This document shows, piece after piece, positions 24,063-30,598 of a stretch of DNA of 34,272 nucleotides. Location: assembly GCA_017553625.1 (NCBI GenBank), contig JAFZKP010000004.1:1-34272 (forward strand), read 5' to 3'. The notes beneath the pieces were generated by a model that was not told the origin of the DNA, ran no database searches, and saw only the letters and a list, made by a program, of their open reading frames with translations. How positions within the stretch are numbered: position 1 is the first letter of the stretch; each line of letters opens with the position of its first letter. The position numbers and the translations under genes were made by a program. The DNA comes from Bacteroidales bacterium (GTDB lineage: Bacteria; Bacteroidota; Bacteroidia; Bacteroidales; F082).

Positions 24063-24088
24063 CAAAGGTACAAATATTTTCTCGTCAA
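24063..24088 (-). promoter_or_regulatory. Promoter of the cobalamin riboswitch transcript
   Basis: Minus-strand -7 box TACCTTTG (24070-24063) and TTG (24088-24086) are separated by about 15-18 bp depending on how the box is set. The spacing and both elements fit the Bacteroidota consensus. Transcription would start near 24056, exactly at the riboswitch 5' end. Confidence 0.75.
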
Positions 24089-24149
24089 ATGTCATATTTC
24101 AGATAAATTATTTTAACACTTGACACATACATTTTGGAGATTTTTTTAA

Positions 24150-24335
24150 CAAAAAGTTTCTAATTATTATTACACAATTGCCGATACAGAAAATGAATGG
24201 GAAGCACCTTTGATAGAGTTTGTTGAAAACAAGGCGTGGAAAGAACAAGGTTGGGGATTTGGCAAATACGAAGATCCGAATTGTCGTGATATATTTTACA
24301 AAGTCAAAAAAAGTTTTTTGGTTTTTAGGAAATAA
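24150..24335 (+). pseudogene. C-terminal remnant of an unidentified protein
   Basis: An open frame of 61 codons without ATG, GTG or TTG in a plausible place. From about 24180 it reads like real protein: ADTENEWEAPLIEFVENKAW, KEQGWGFGKYEDPNCRDIFY, KVKKSFLVFRK and TAA at 24333. The charged, Trp-rich, globular character is unlike random AT-rich DNA. I take it as the 3' end of a lost gene. It sits between the riboswitch promoter and the marC-family promoter. I do not recognise the parent family. Confidence 0.45.
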
Positions 24336-24346
24336 TTGTAACTTTG
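24318..24346 (+). promoter_or_regulatory. Promoter of the MarC-family gene
   Basis: TTG (24318-24320), an 18-bp spacer and TAACTTTG (24339-24346) fit the Bacteroidota consensus. The -33 element overlaps the end of the gene remnant, so the promoter survived or arose at that junction. The start codon at 24398 lies about 45 nt after the expected start site. Confidence 0.7.
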
Positions 24347-24397
24347 CACTCATTGTTTGAAGAGAACAACTTTTTCATTAGCATAAATATGTAAACC

Positions 24398-24973
24398 ATG
24401 AATATCAATTTTGTAGAAATTTTCGGTGCCTTCTTCGTGATGGCTGCTATCATCGACATCTTTGGGTCGATACCTATTTTTATAAGCATGCGTGAGCAGA
24501 ACAAAGAAATCAAGGCGGGTCAGGCCTGTCTTGTGGCTCTGGCTTTGTTTTTGACGTTTTTCTTTGCCGGTGACGGTTTGCTGAGGGTATTTGGCATCGA
24601 CGCCGCTTCGTTTGCTGTAGCCGGCTCTTTTGTCCTGTTCGTATTGGCGGTAGAGATGATTCTCGGTCGTGAAATCATCAAAAACGAAGGCAACAACAGC
24701 AGTGCAAGCATTGTTCCCGTTGCTTTCCCACTGATAGCAGGTCCGGGAGCTTTGACTGGTCTGCTGTCTTTGCGTGCCGACTATGCCATCGTCAATATTC
24801 TGATAGGCTTGCTTTTGAATATCGCCCTTGATTACGTCGTAATTCGTTATCTTGATAAAATTCAAAAACTATTAGGACAAAATCTGATTTTCATCCTAAG
24901 AAAATTCTTTGGCGTGATTTTGCTGGCAATTGCCGTCAACATGTTTGTCAACAACATCAAAGTTCTGCTGTAA
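24398..24973 (+). CDS. MarC family integral membrane protein
   Basis: 191 residues with six predicted transmembrane helices, the usual length and topology of the MarC family (UPF0056). Signature features: IFGAFFVMAAIIDIFGSIPI at the N terminus (DxxGxxP type), then FPLIAGPGALTGLLSLRADY, and RKFFGVILLAIAVNMFVNNI at the end. The family was once linked to multiple antibiotic resistance, but that role has not held up and the transported substrate is unknown. The gene is single, with its own promoter, and no operon partner is visible. Confidence 0.93.
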   Translation: MNINFVEIFGAFFVMAAIIDIFGSIPIFISMREQNKEIKAGQACLVALALFLTFFFAGDGLLRVFGIDAASFAVAGSFVLFVLAVEMILGREIIKNEGNNSSASIVPVAFPLIAGPGALTGLLSLRADYAIVNILIGLLLNIALDYVVIRYLDKIQKLLGQNLIFILRKFFGVILLAIAVNMFVNNIKVLL

Positions 24974-24997
24974 ATAAACACTCCGTAAAAAATATCT

Positions 24998-25244
24998 ATG
25001 AAAAAAAAACATACTATTTTTATTGTTCGCTTTACTAATTATCGGTTGCAACCGCCAGCCACAATCGCTTCACAAGTATGGCGAAGCATTCATGCTGCCG
25101 ATAAATACAACAATGAGGAATAGTGACAGAAAAAACTTCTTCATTATTTTTAGTTATTTAAAAGGAATATTTCACTGCAAATACACTGCTTTTTTATTTT
25201 CACAAAAAACAATCAACATGAAAAAATGGTTTTGGACTTGGTGA
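24998..25244 (+). pseudogene. Small lipoprotein gene broken at a 9-A run
   Basis: The ATG at 24998 is followed by nine A residues (25001-25009). In the frame of the ATG the product is senseless and short. With eight A's the frame would read MKKNILFLLFALLIIGCNRQ, a textbook lipoprotein signal with lipobox LIIGC, then PQSLHKYGEAFMLPINTTMR and on to a TGA at 25242. The downstream half is less protein-like. The one-base difference in a homopolymer could be a slippage-based switch, decay, or a sequencing error. Confidence 0.5.
25218..25244 (+). other. Short Trp-rich ORF (MKKWFWTW)
   Basis: Eight codons, three of them Trp, beginning at an ATG preceded by AATCAAC. It is in the same frame as the broken lipoprotein and may simply be its C-terminal end. 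Trp-rich leader peptides are used for attenuation of trp genes in bacteria, but no trp gene and no clear antiterminator/terminator pair follows, so I do not call it a leader peptide. Confidence 0.25.
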
Positions 25245-25274
25245 TAGTGCAAAAGATTTTTACCGCGATAATAA

Positions 25275-25302
25275 TTGTGTATTAAAATTTTTTGTATTTT
25301 TG
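25275..25302 (+). promoter_or_regulatory. Promoter of the FISUMP lipoprotein gene
   Basis: TTG (25275-25277), 17-bp spacer and TATTTTTG (25295-25302). The transcript would have a leader of about 190 nt before the ATG at 25498. That leader contains two overlapping weak ORFs (from 25322, 49 codons, and from 25344, 61 codons) which I do not trust; otherwise I see nothing in it. It completes the account of the 524-bp gap after the MarC-family gene. Confidence 0.65.
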
Positions 25303-25497
25303 CGCCCTCATTTTCAAGGGGATGAAATTAAACAAAAAACAATATGATTGTGACTTCCACACTGTGCCAGCCTTGGCATCATGTGATTCAACAATTACCC
25401 CCCCTCGATATAACTCGTTATTTTTCACTATTTTACAATTTTATTACAACTTGCATCTGCAGGTTGTTTGATCCTATTTATAAAATTCAACTAAAAA

Positions 25498-27348
25498 ATG
25501 AAAAGAATCACAAAGATTAAAGCGATGTTTCTCGCTCTGATGATGTTACCCGGCATAATCGTCCCTGTAACAGCAACAGCCCAACGAAACGACGGCTTCT
25601 TCAAAAATATCAACGACAACTACGAAAACCGTACCGATGGCATCTATTATATCAACGATAACGGCAACATCTCCAACTACGGCATCGGTGAACAAGTCCC
25701 TCTCGGTAGCGGTCTTTTGATTCTTACAGCCATTGGCGCAGGCTACGCAATTTCAAAGCGCAGACGCAATTTTAAACATGGTGCAACATTGTTACTGGTA
25801 TTTGCAATGCTTCTTGGCATGACAAACTGCAAGAAAAATGTCGAAACCATCAATACTGCCGCAACAGAAGGCGTTTTCATCACTCTCGATGTAGATGGCG
25901 GCTCAAAAGTGATTGTTAATCCTACTGGTCACACTAACCCCGATTATGCTACAGTAACCTTTGAAAACGGCGATATTATCTACGTCGGCAACAACGGCAA
26001 ATATTGCGGCTATCTCGAGCACAACGGCACCAATTTCTCCGGCACAATCACCCCAGAGAGCGAAGCCGACTACCTTCACTTTTATTTCATGGGCAACAAA
26101 GGTGCAAAATCCGAGCCTTCAAGCGTGAGCATCACCGACCAGACCAGCGAGTATCCTGTCATTTCCTATGCTCGTTCAAAAACACTCTATAACTCTGAAG
26201 TTAGCACTTACAGCGCAAAGCTTCAGAACTATTGCGCCATCGTGAGATTCACCACCACTAACATAAACGTTCCGATAACTATCGAAGGCATGAACAACAC
26301 CGTCACGGTGGACTTCGGAGCCAACAACGCAGCCACTTCAACCACAGGCGAGCCTTACTCGTTCAGCAAAACCGGTGACGGCCAAATCACGCTTCATGCC
26401 GAATCGAATACCGACCGTTGGGCTATCCTGCTTCCTCAGGGCGCGGTGACAACTGCAATGGCCTACGCTGAGGGCTATATCTCAAGCAGTACGATCTCTG
26501 TCCCAGAGATAAACGCAAACACCTACCACGGCGGCACAGGTGGCTCTGGCATTTCTGTTACAATGACAGAATTGAGTTTCTCCGTAGGAGCAAGCACCAA
26601 GGTGTTCTTTGCACCGGGCAACCTGCAGGCCACTACTTCAAACCTGGGTACAAATTGGACGTGGTCGTTTGCCAGCAACCAATGGGACTTCATTGGCAGA
26701 AACACAGCTAACACCAGCATCAGTGGCAACCGCACGGTTTCCGCCAACGGCACCGTGGATCTCTTCGGATGGATAGGAAACAGCTCAACCAAATATGATT
26801 ACTATGGCATCGCTTATAGTAACGCCGTCCAGTATTACTACGGCGAAACCCTCAAGAACGAGTGGGGTGAGGCGGCCAACGGTCTTGGCGGACACACTGA
26901 CTGGCGCACGCCCACCAAAGACGAATGGTATTATCTGTTCAAAACAAGAACCAACGCAAGCCAGAAATATGGTCATGGTATTGTTAACAGTGTGCATGGT
27001 TTGATAATATTGCCTGACAATTGGACACTTCCTACAGGTCTTACTTTCACATCGGGCAGCACCTCATGGTCCAACTCATACACTGTCCCCGAATGGCGAA
27101 AGATGGAGAAGAACGGTGCGGTGTTCTTGCCTGCCGCAGGCGTCCGTTCTACTAATACGGTCAGCTATTATGATGGTGACCCTGATAAGAATCCCTACGG
27201 GTACTACTGGTCGAGCACTAATTACAATACTAACTACGCGTACTTTATGAGATTCGGCCAAAGCAGTTTGACTTCGGATAGTCATGATGGCAGCAACCAC
27301 TATAAATCGTTTGGACACTCGGTCCGCCTGGTGCGCACAGTAAACTAA
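25498..27348 (+). CDS. FISUMP-domain lipoprotein with a double N-terminal targeting region
   Basis: 616 residues. Residues 1-29 are a signal peptide (ending ATAQ). A short spacer is followed by PLGSGLLILTAIGAGYAISK and RRR (residues 68-90), a Pro-Gly-Ser-Gly, hydrophobic helix and Arg cluster like a C-terminal sorting tail. Immediately after comes a second signal, HGATLLLVFAMLLGMTNC, with a lipobox at Cys111. The mature part has strand-rich, fimbrillin-like repeats (about 120-340) with the motif YATVTFENGDIIYVGNNGKY. The C-terminal FISUMP-type domain (about 350-616) shows VFFAPGNLQ, WDFIGRN, DLFGWIGNSS, WRTPTKDEWYYLF, FLPAAGVR and YYWSST. It is probably surface-exposed. The arrangement looks like two small proteins fused in one frame; function is unknown. 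Confidence 0.8.
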   Translation: MKRITKIKAMFLALMMLPGIIVPVTATAQRNDGFFKNINDNYENRTDGIYYINDNGNISNYGIGEQVPLGSGLLILTAIGAGYAISKRRRNFKHGATLLLVFAMLLGMTNCKKNVETINTAATEGVFITLDVDGGSKVIVNPTGHTNPDYATVTFENGDIIYVGNNGKYCGYLEHNGTNFSGTITPESEADYLHFYFMGNKGAKSEPSSVSITDQTSEYPVISYARSKTLYNSEVSTYSAKLQNYCAIVRFTTTNINVPITIEGMNNTVTVDFGANNAATSTTGEPYSFSKTGDGQITLHAESNTDRWAILLPQGAVTTAMAYAEGYISSSTISVPEINANTYHGGTGGSGISVTMTELSFSVGASTKVFFAPGNLQATTSNLGTNWTWSFASNQWDFIGRNTANTSISGNRTVSANGTVDLFGWIGNSSTKYDYYGIAYSNAVQYYYGETLKNEWGEAANGLGGHTDWRTPTKDEWYYLFKTRTNASQKYGHGIVNSVHGLIILPDNWTLPTGLTFTSGSTSWSNSYTVPEWRKMEKNGAVFLPAAGVRSTNTVSYYDGDPDKNPYGYYWSSTNYNTNYAYFMRFGQSSLTSDSHDGSNHYKSFGHSVRLVRTVN

Positions 27349-27398
27349 TTCGAATAAACACCAACTCTCCGGCAATTTCCGGAAAGTAAAATGCCACG

Positions 27399-27436
27399 AA
27401 AGGCAATCTTCATTTTTTTGATGGTTGCCTTTTTGC
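27399..27436 (+). terminator. Intrinsic terminator after the FISUMP lipoprotein gene
   Basis: AAAGGCAA (27399-27406) and TTGCCTTT (27425-27432) form an 8-bp stem with an 18-nt loop, followed by T's. It lies 50 bp after the stop codon. The remaining 160 bp up to the CDF gene end show no feature. Confidence 0.75.
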
Positions 27437-27600
27437 TTTATTAGCGGCTGCATTAAAGGCTTTAAATCTTTTTTCAAAATCCCGGCTGCAATTCGGGGAA
27501 TTAATTTCAATTTTACAGAAAGTTGAAAAATATAATATGAATAGAGAGCTAATTATCAAAAAACGAAGCCTTTGGGCGTTTGTCTACATCGCCCATTTCT

Positions 27601-28491
27601 TCAGCATTCCCGATCGTGACAATGACACTCTTCCGTTTCAGGCTCTAATGTGGCATGAGCGATGCCATGCTCTTCAAGCTCGTGCTTGAGATGCTCCGAC
27701 ACTTCAGGCCAGCAATTTAAATCGTCAACAACCACATGCGCTGTTAGTGCCGTTTCGGTGGTGCTGATAGCCCACACGTGGATATGATGCACATCCTTGA
27801 CATGCTCTTCGGCTATGAGAATCTGCTCGATTTCCTTTAAATCGACACCGTCAGGTATACCGTCAACAGCCAGTCGCAGACTGTCTGATAAAAGTTCCCA
27901 TGTTGAAACGAGAATAACGACGGCGATGATGAGCGACACTATCGGGTCGATGATAGTCCAACCGGTGTTGGCAATAACGATGCCGCTGATGACCACGCCG
28001 ACTGACACCAAAGTGTCGGCTGCCATGTGAAGGAATGCACCGCGCACGTTGAGGTCGTTTTTCTGTCCACGCATGAGCAGCAAAGCCGTCGCTCCGTTGA
28101 TAAGAATGCCTATTCCGGCCGTCCACGACACAGCTATTCCGTTAACATCAGCCGGCTCGCTGAATTTATGGATGCTTTCAATAACGATAGCACCGACCGC
28201 CACCAGCAAAATCACAGCATTCAGCAGTGAAATAAGTACTGTCGACTTGCGATAGCCGTAGGTGTAATGCTCGTTGCTCTTGACTTTTGCCAAACGGAAT
28301 GCGACAAGCACCAAAACCAAACTGAACACGTCGCTGAGGTTATGCCCAGCATCGCTGAGCAGCGAAAGCGAATCTTGCCAAAGACCCACGCCCGCCTCGA
28401 CAAGTACGAAAACTACGTTTAAGATTATTGACAGGATGAAAATGCCGTTCAGCGACTGCGCCTGTACGTGATTGTGATGATGATGTTCCAT
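27601..28491 (-). CDS. Cation diffusion facilitator metal exporter (CzcD/ZitB-like)
   Basis: 296 residues from the ATG at 28491; an upstream in-frame ATG at 28557 lies before the predicted transcription start and is rejected. It starts MEHHHHNHVQAQSLNGIFIL, a His-rich cytosolic tail, followed by six transmembrane helices. The zinc-type site is visible as SLLSDAGHNLSD in helix 2 and HMAADTLVSVGV in helix 5 (two His and two Asp). The C-terminal cytoplasmic domain has VHHIHVWAISTTETALTAHV and ends in a Cys/His-rich tail (ECHCHDREC). Expected function is H+-coupled export of Zn2+ or a similar divalent metal. It is monocistronic on the minus strand. A truncated ZIP importer lies 1 kb away. Confidence 0.93.
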   Translation of the reverse strand: MEHHHHNHVQAQSLNGIFILSIILNVVFVLVEAGVGLWQDSLSLLSDAGHNLSDVFSLVLVLVAFRLAKVKSNEHYTYGYRKSTVLISLLNAVILLVAVGAIVIESIHKFSEPADVNGIAVSWTAGIGILINGATALLLMRGQKNDLNVRGAFLHMAADTLVSVGVVISGIVIANTGWTIIDPIVSLIIAVVILVSTWELLSDSLRLAVDGIPDGVDLKEIEQILIAEEHVKDVHHIHVWAISTTETALTAHVVVDDLNCWPEVSEHLKHELEEHGIAHATLEPETEECHCHDREC

Positions 28492-28527
28492 AGCAACAAT
28501 TTTTAGCAACAATTTTATTAACAGCTG

Positions 28528-28535
28528 CAAAATTA
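28528..28535 (-). promoter_or_regulatory. -7 promoter box of the CDF gene (TAATTTTG)
   Basis: TAATTTTG on the minus strand, 37 bp upstream of the ATG at 28491. This position decides the start codon of the CDF gene, since the upstream ATG at 28557 would not be in the mRNA. Confidence 0.65.
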
Positions 28536-28604
28536 TAAAGTTTATCTTCATCCGCACATCATTATTTTTGGTGAAAAATATGTAGTAGAGTCATTATTAA
28601 TGAT

Positions 28605-28612
28605 TATTTTTG
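28605..28612 (+). promoter_or_regulatory. -7 promoter box of the flavodoxin gene (TATTTTTG)
   Basis: TATTTTTG, 15 bp before the ATG at 28628. It means the in-frame codon at 28610 cannot be the start. No clear -33 element. Confidence 0.55.
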
Positions 28613-28627
28613 CAAAAAATTCAAATA

Positions 28628-29137
28628 ATGAAAAAGCTATTAATCATCCTTGCAGCGCTATTAGGCTTTAATATGACTGCAAACTCACAAGAAAATAACA
28701 AAAAAGACATGAAAACACTGGTAGTTTATTTCTCAGCGACCGGCACAACCAAAGCCGCAGCACAACGTCTGGCTAAAGAATTCAACGCCGACCTTTACGA
28801 AATTACCCCCGAGGTGCCTTACACTGACGCCGACCTCAACTGGCGCGACAAAAACTCACGCTCAACCCTCGAAATGAAAGACAAATCGTCACGTCCGGCA
28901 ATTAAAGGTCATTGCGACAATATCGCCGACTATGATGTGGTGTGGATAGGATTCCCGGTTTGGTGGTACACCGCCCCAACCATCGTAAATACCTTTATCG
29001 AAGCCCACGACCTCAGCGGTAAAACGCTCAACGTGTTCGCCACCAGCGGCGGCAGCGGAGTGGAAGGCTCAGCTAATGACCTCAAAAAGGCATATCCGCA
29101 GTATAAGTGGGGCGAGAGCAGGTTGATGAACAGGTAA
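28628..29137 (+). CDS. Exported flavodoxin-family protein with damaged C terminus
   Basis: 169 residues. A signal peptide (MKKLLIILAALLGFNMTANS) precedes a flavodoxin domain: the FMN phosphate loop is VVYFSATGTTKAAAQRLA, then ITPEVPYTDADLNWRDKNSR, DVVWIGFPVWWYTAPTIVNT and the NVFATSGGSGVEGSANDLKK loop. The protein ends abruptly at GESRLMNR with TAATGA, where relatives carry a further amphipathic helix. The downstream DNA reads NELAD in one other frame and then WRIHNLLH in another, looking like that lost helix broken by small indels. FMN-binding residues are present, so it may still fold. Start chosen at 28628 because of the promoter box. Confidence 0.85.
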   Translation: MKKLLIILAALLGFNMTANSQENNKKDMKTLVVYFSATGTTKAAAQRLAKEFNADLYEITPEVPYTDADLNWRDKNSRSTLEMKDKSSRPAIKGHCDNIADYDVVWIGFPVWWYTAPTIVNTFIEAHDLSGKTLNVFATSGGSGVEGSANDLKKAYPQYKWGESRLMNR

Positions 29138-29180
29138 TGAACTGGCGGATTCACAATCTTCTCCACATTAAGGTCACGAT

Positions 29181-29399
29181 ATGGAAGGCGATAAATTGGA
29201 ATTTATGAGTATGAATAAAAAACAAAAATGGCAGATAGCATTCGCTGCACTGTTTTTGATTCTTTTCATTGTATGGTTCTTTTACCCTGGATGGGGATTC
29301 GTCAAAATACTTGGTTTACTCGCAAATGCGCTGCTTGCCCTGTCTATGTTATTGTCTTATAAAGAAGAAGAGAAGAGAAAGACAAAAAGCGACAAATGA
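29181..29399 (+). CDS. Small membrane protein
   Basis: Up to 72 residues; the true start may be the ATG at 29205 or 29211 (MNKKQKWQIAFAALFLILFI). Two predicted transmembrane helices (about residues 18-34 and 40-58, VWFFYPGWGFVKILGLLANA between them) are followed by a very charged cytosolic tail (KEEEKRKTKSDK). It has no motif that points to a function. It lies 43 bp after the flavodoxin gene on the same strand, with no separate promoter that I can see. Confidence 0.55.
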   Translation: MEGDKLEFMSMNKKQKWQIAFAALFLILFIVWFFYPGWGFVKILGLLANALLALSMLLSYKEEEKRKTKSDK

Positions 29400-29413
29400 A
29401 GAAATGACACAAA

Positions 29414-29542
29414 TCACCTACAAGAGAATCCAAGCAATGATTTCTGCAATACCGGCGACATTTCCTTTTTCATAAAAAAGACAAACGCCGCACCGAGCAT
29501 GGTTCCTAAAAGAGGTATTATCAATCCGAAAGTGATATTCAT
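29414..29542 (-). pseudogene. Truncated ZIP-family metal transporter, first 42 codons
   Basis: On the minus strand the ATG at 29542 opens MNITFGLIIPLLGTMLGAAF then VFFMKKEMSPVLQKSLLGFS and CR before a TGA at 29414. This is the N-terminal helix and first loop of a ZIP-family zinc/iron permease, whose relatives continue LLGFASGVMIAASVWSLL. Homology stops at the GFS position, so all later helices with the metal site are gone. A promoter box (TAATTTTG, 29572-29565) is still present 23 bp upstream. The break lies right at the end of the small membrane protein gene, as expected for a deletion or insertion endpoint. Confidence 0.75.
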
Positions 29543-29564
29543 ATAAGTGTTGTTATTGACAATG

Positions 29565-29572
29565 CAAAATTA
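29565..29572 (-). promoter_or_regulatory. Surviving -7 box of the truncated ZIP gene (TAATTTTG)
   Basis: TAATTTTG on the minus strand, 22 bp before the ZIP fragment's ATG. If active it would transcribe the remnant and then antisense to the small membrane protein and flavodoxin genes. Confidence 0.5.
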
Positions 29573-29663
29573 TAAATTTTATGTCAACGGAGAAAGCATG
29601 CTGAAGCTAGTTTACGAAAGAAATTTATTTGAGAGGCATAATATATTTGTCTCTCTTTTTTTG

Positions 29664-29671
29664 TATCTTTG
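29664..29671 (+). promoter_or_regulatory. -7 box of the AraC-family gene (TATCTTTG)
   Basis: TATCTTTG ends 8 bp before the ATG at 29680, so the mRNA would have almost no leader. It excludes the upstream in-frame ATG at 29629. Confidence 0.6.
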
Positions 29672-29679
29672 CAGCCACT

Positions 29680-30504
29680 ATGACCAATCATTTGGAAACG
29701 GAAATCGGCTGCAACCTGCTGAACACGCTGAATGACAGGCGTATGCCTTCGGAATTCACCGATGGCTATCATGTGCATATCATGGTGCGAAAAGGCTCGA
29801 TGACCTTCTCCGACGGGAAAAACGATTTCGTTTCCTGCGTGGATGACTTGGTGATTTGGCAGATGACCAACACCATACAGAATGTAAGTTATTCGCAAGA
29901 TTTCGAGGCCGATTTCCTGCTGGCCTCACCCGAGTTTCTGGCAGCGTTCAACCCAGAAATGGTTTGGGCCTCGAAAGGGTTCGTGTTCATCCGCCTCAAT
30001 CCCTCATTTCATCTTGATGAGAAAAGCAAACGGTTGATGGACAATGATTTCGACCTGTTTAAAACCAGACTAGCTCAGCCCGATTCCCCTTTCCGTCGCG
30101 AGATTGTCGGTCGGGTGATGCAGATCTTCCTCTACGACCTTTGGACGGTCTATCGGCACGGCCTTTCGCAGATGAAGGCTGCCGACAACACGGCGCAGGT
30201 CTTCCTTCGCTTCCTCGGCTTGGTTTCGGAGCATGTCGTGCGTGAGCGCGAGGTGGCATTCTATGCTGACAAACTCTGTATCACGGCGAAATACCTTTCG
30301 CAAATCAGCAACCAAATCACAGGGCTTCCCGCCTCGCAATGGATTCAGTTCTATGCCACCTTTGAACTCGTGTCGTTGCTCGACGACACCTCTAAGTCGT
30401 TGACTGACATTGCCGATGCGATGGGCTTCAGTACCATGTCATTCTTCTCGCGCTATGTGAAAAAGGTACTGGGAAAAACGCCGACGGAATACCGCCAAAA
30501 ATAA
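29680..30504 (+). CDS. AraC-family transcriptional regulator
   Basis: 274 residues from the ATG at 29680. The N-terminal part (about 1-150) is a cupin-like sensor domain (FTDGYHVHIMVRKGSMTFSD). The C-terminal AraC helix-turn-helix pair spans about 180-274: VAFYADKLCITAKYLSQISN for the first and DIADAMGFSTMSFFSRYVKK for the second, closing with LGKTPTEYRQK. Such regulators usually act on adjacent genes. It sits directly before, and in line with, an aldo/keto reductase, a flavodoxin, an FMN reductase and an OYE-like enzyme, so I infer control of this redox cluster. The inducer is not evident. Confidence 0.93.
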   Translation: MTNHLETEIGCNLLNTLNDRRMPSEFTDGYHVHIMVRKGSMTFSDGKNDFVSCVDDLVIWQMTNTIQNVSYSQDFEADFLLASPEFLAAFNPEMVWASKGFVFIRLNPSFHLDEKSKRLMDNDFDLFKTRLAQPDSPFRREIVGRVMQIFLYDLWTVYRHGLSQMKAADNTAQVFLRFLGLVSEHVVREREVAFYADKLCITAKYLSQISNQITGLPASQWIQFYATFELVSLLDDTSKSLTDIADAMGFSTMSFFSRYVKKVLGKTPTEYRQK

Positions 30505-30566
30505 TTTTCTTCCATTTGTGACATTTCCTCTGAAATTTGGATAACGGCCACCTTGGCGGAGCGCTG

Positions 30567-30574
30567 TACTTTTG
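30567..30574 (+). promoter_or_regulatory. -7 box of the aldo/keto reductase gene (TACTTTTG)
   Basis: TACTTTTG, 24 bp before the ATG at 30599. No good -33 TTG at the usual distance, consistent with a promoter that needs an activator. An imperfect palindrome (GCCA-CCT-TGGC, about 30547-30557) just upstream could be a binding site for the AraC protein; this is speculative. Confidence 0.5.
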
Positions 30575-30598
30575 CATCGTGAAATTAAACAATGCAAA

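Noticed and set aside
25218-25244. Trp-rich peptide as a trp attenuator leader
   Set aside because: No trp biosynthesis gene follows and no alternative terminator/antiterminator pair was found, so I kept it only as a noted ORF.
25344-25529. 61-codon ORF in the leader of the FISUMP lipoprotein gene
   Set aside because: It runs into the real gene in another frame and has no protein-like features; another 49-codon ORF from 25322 is equally weak.
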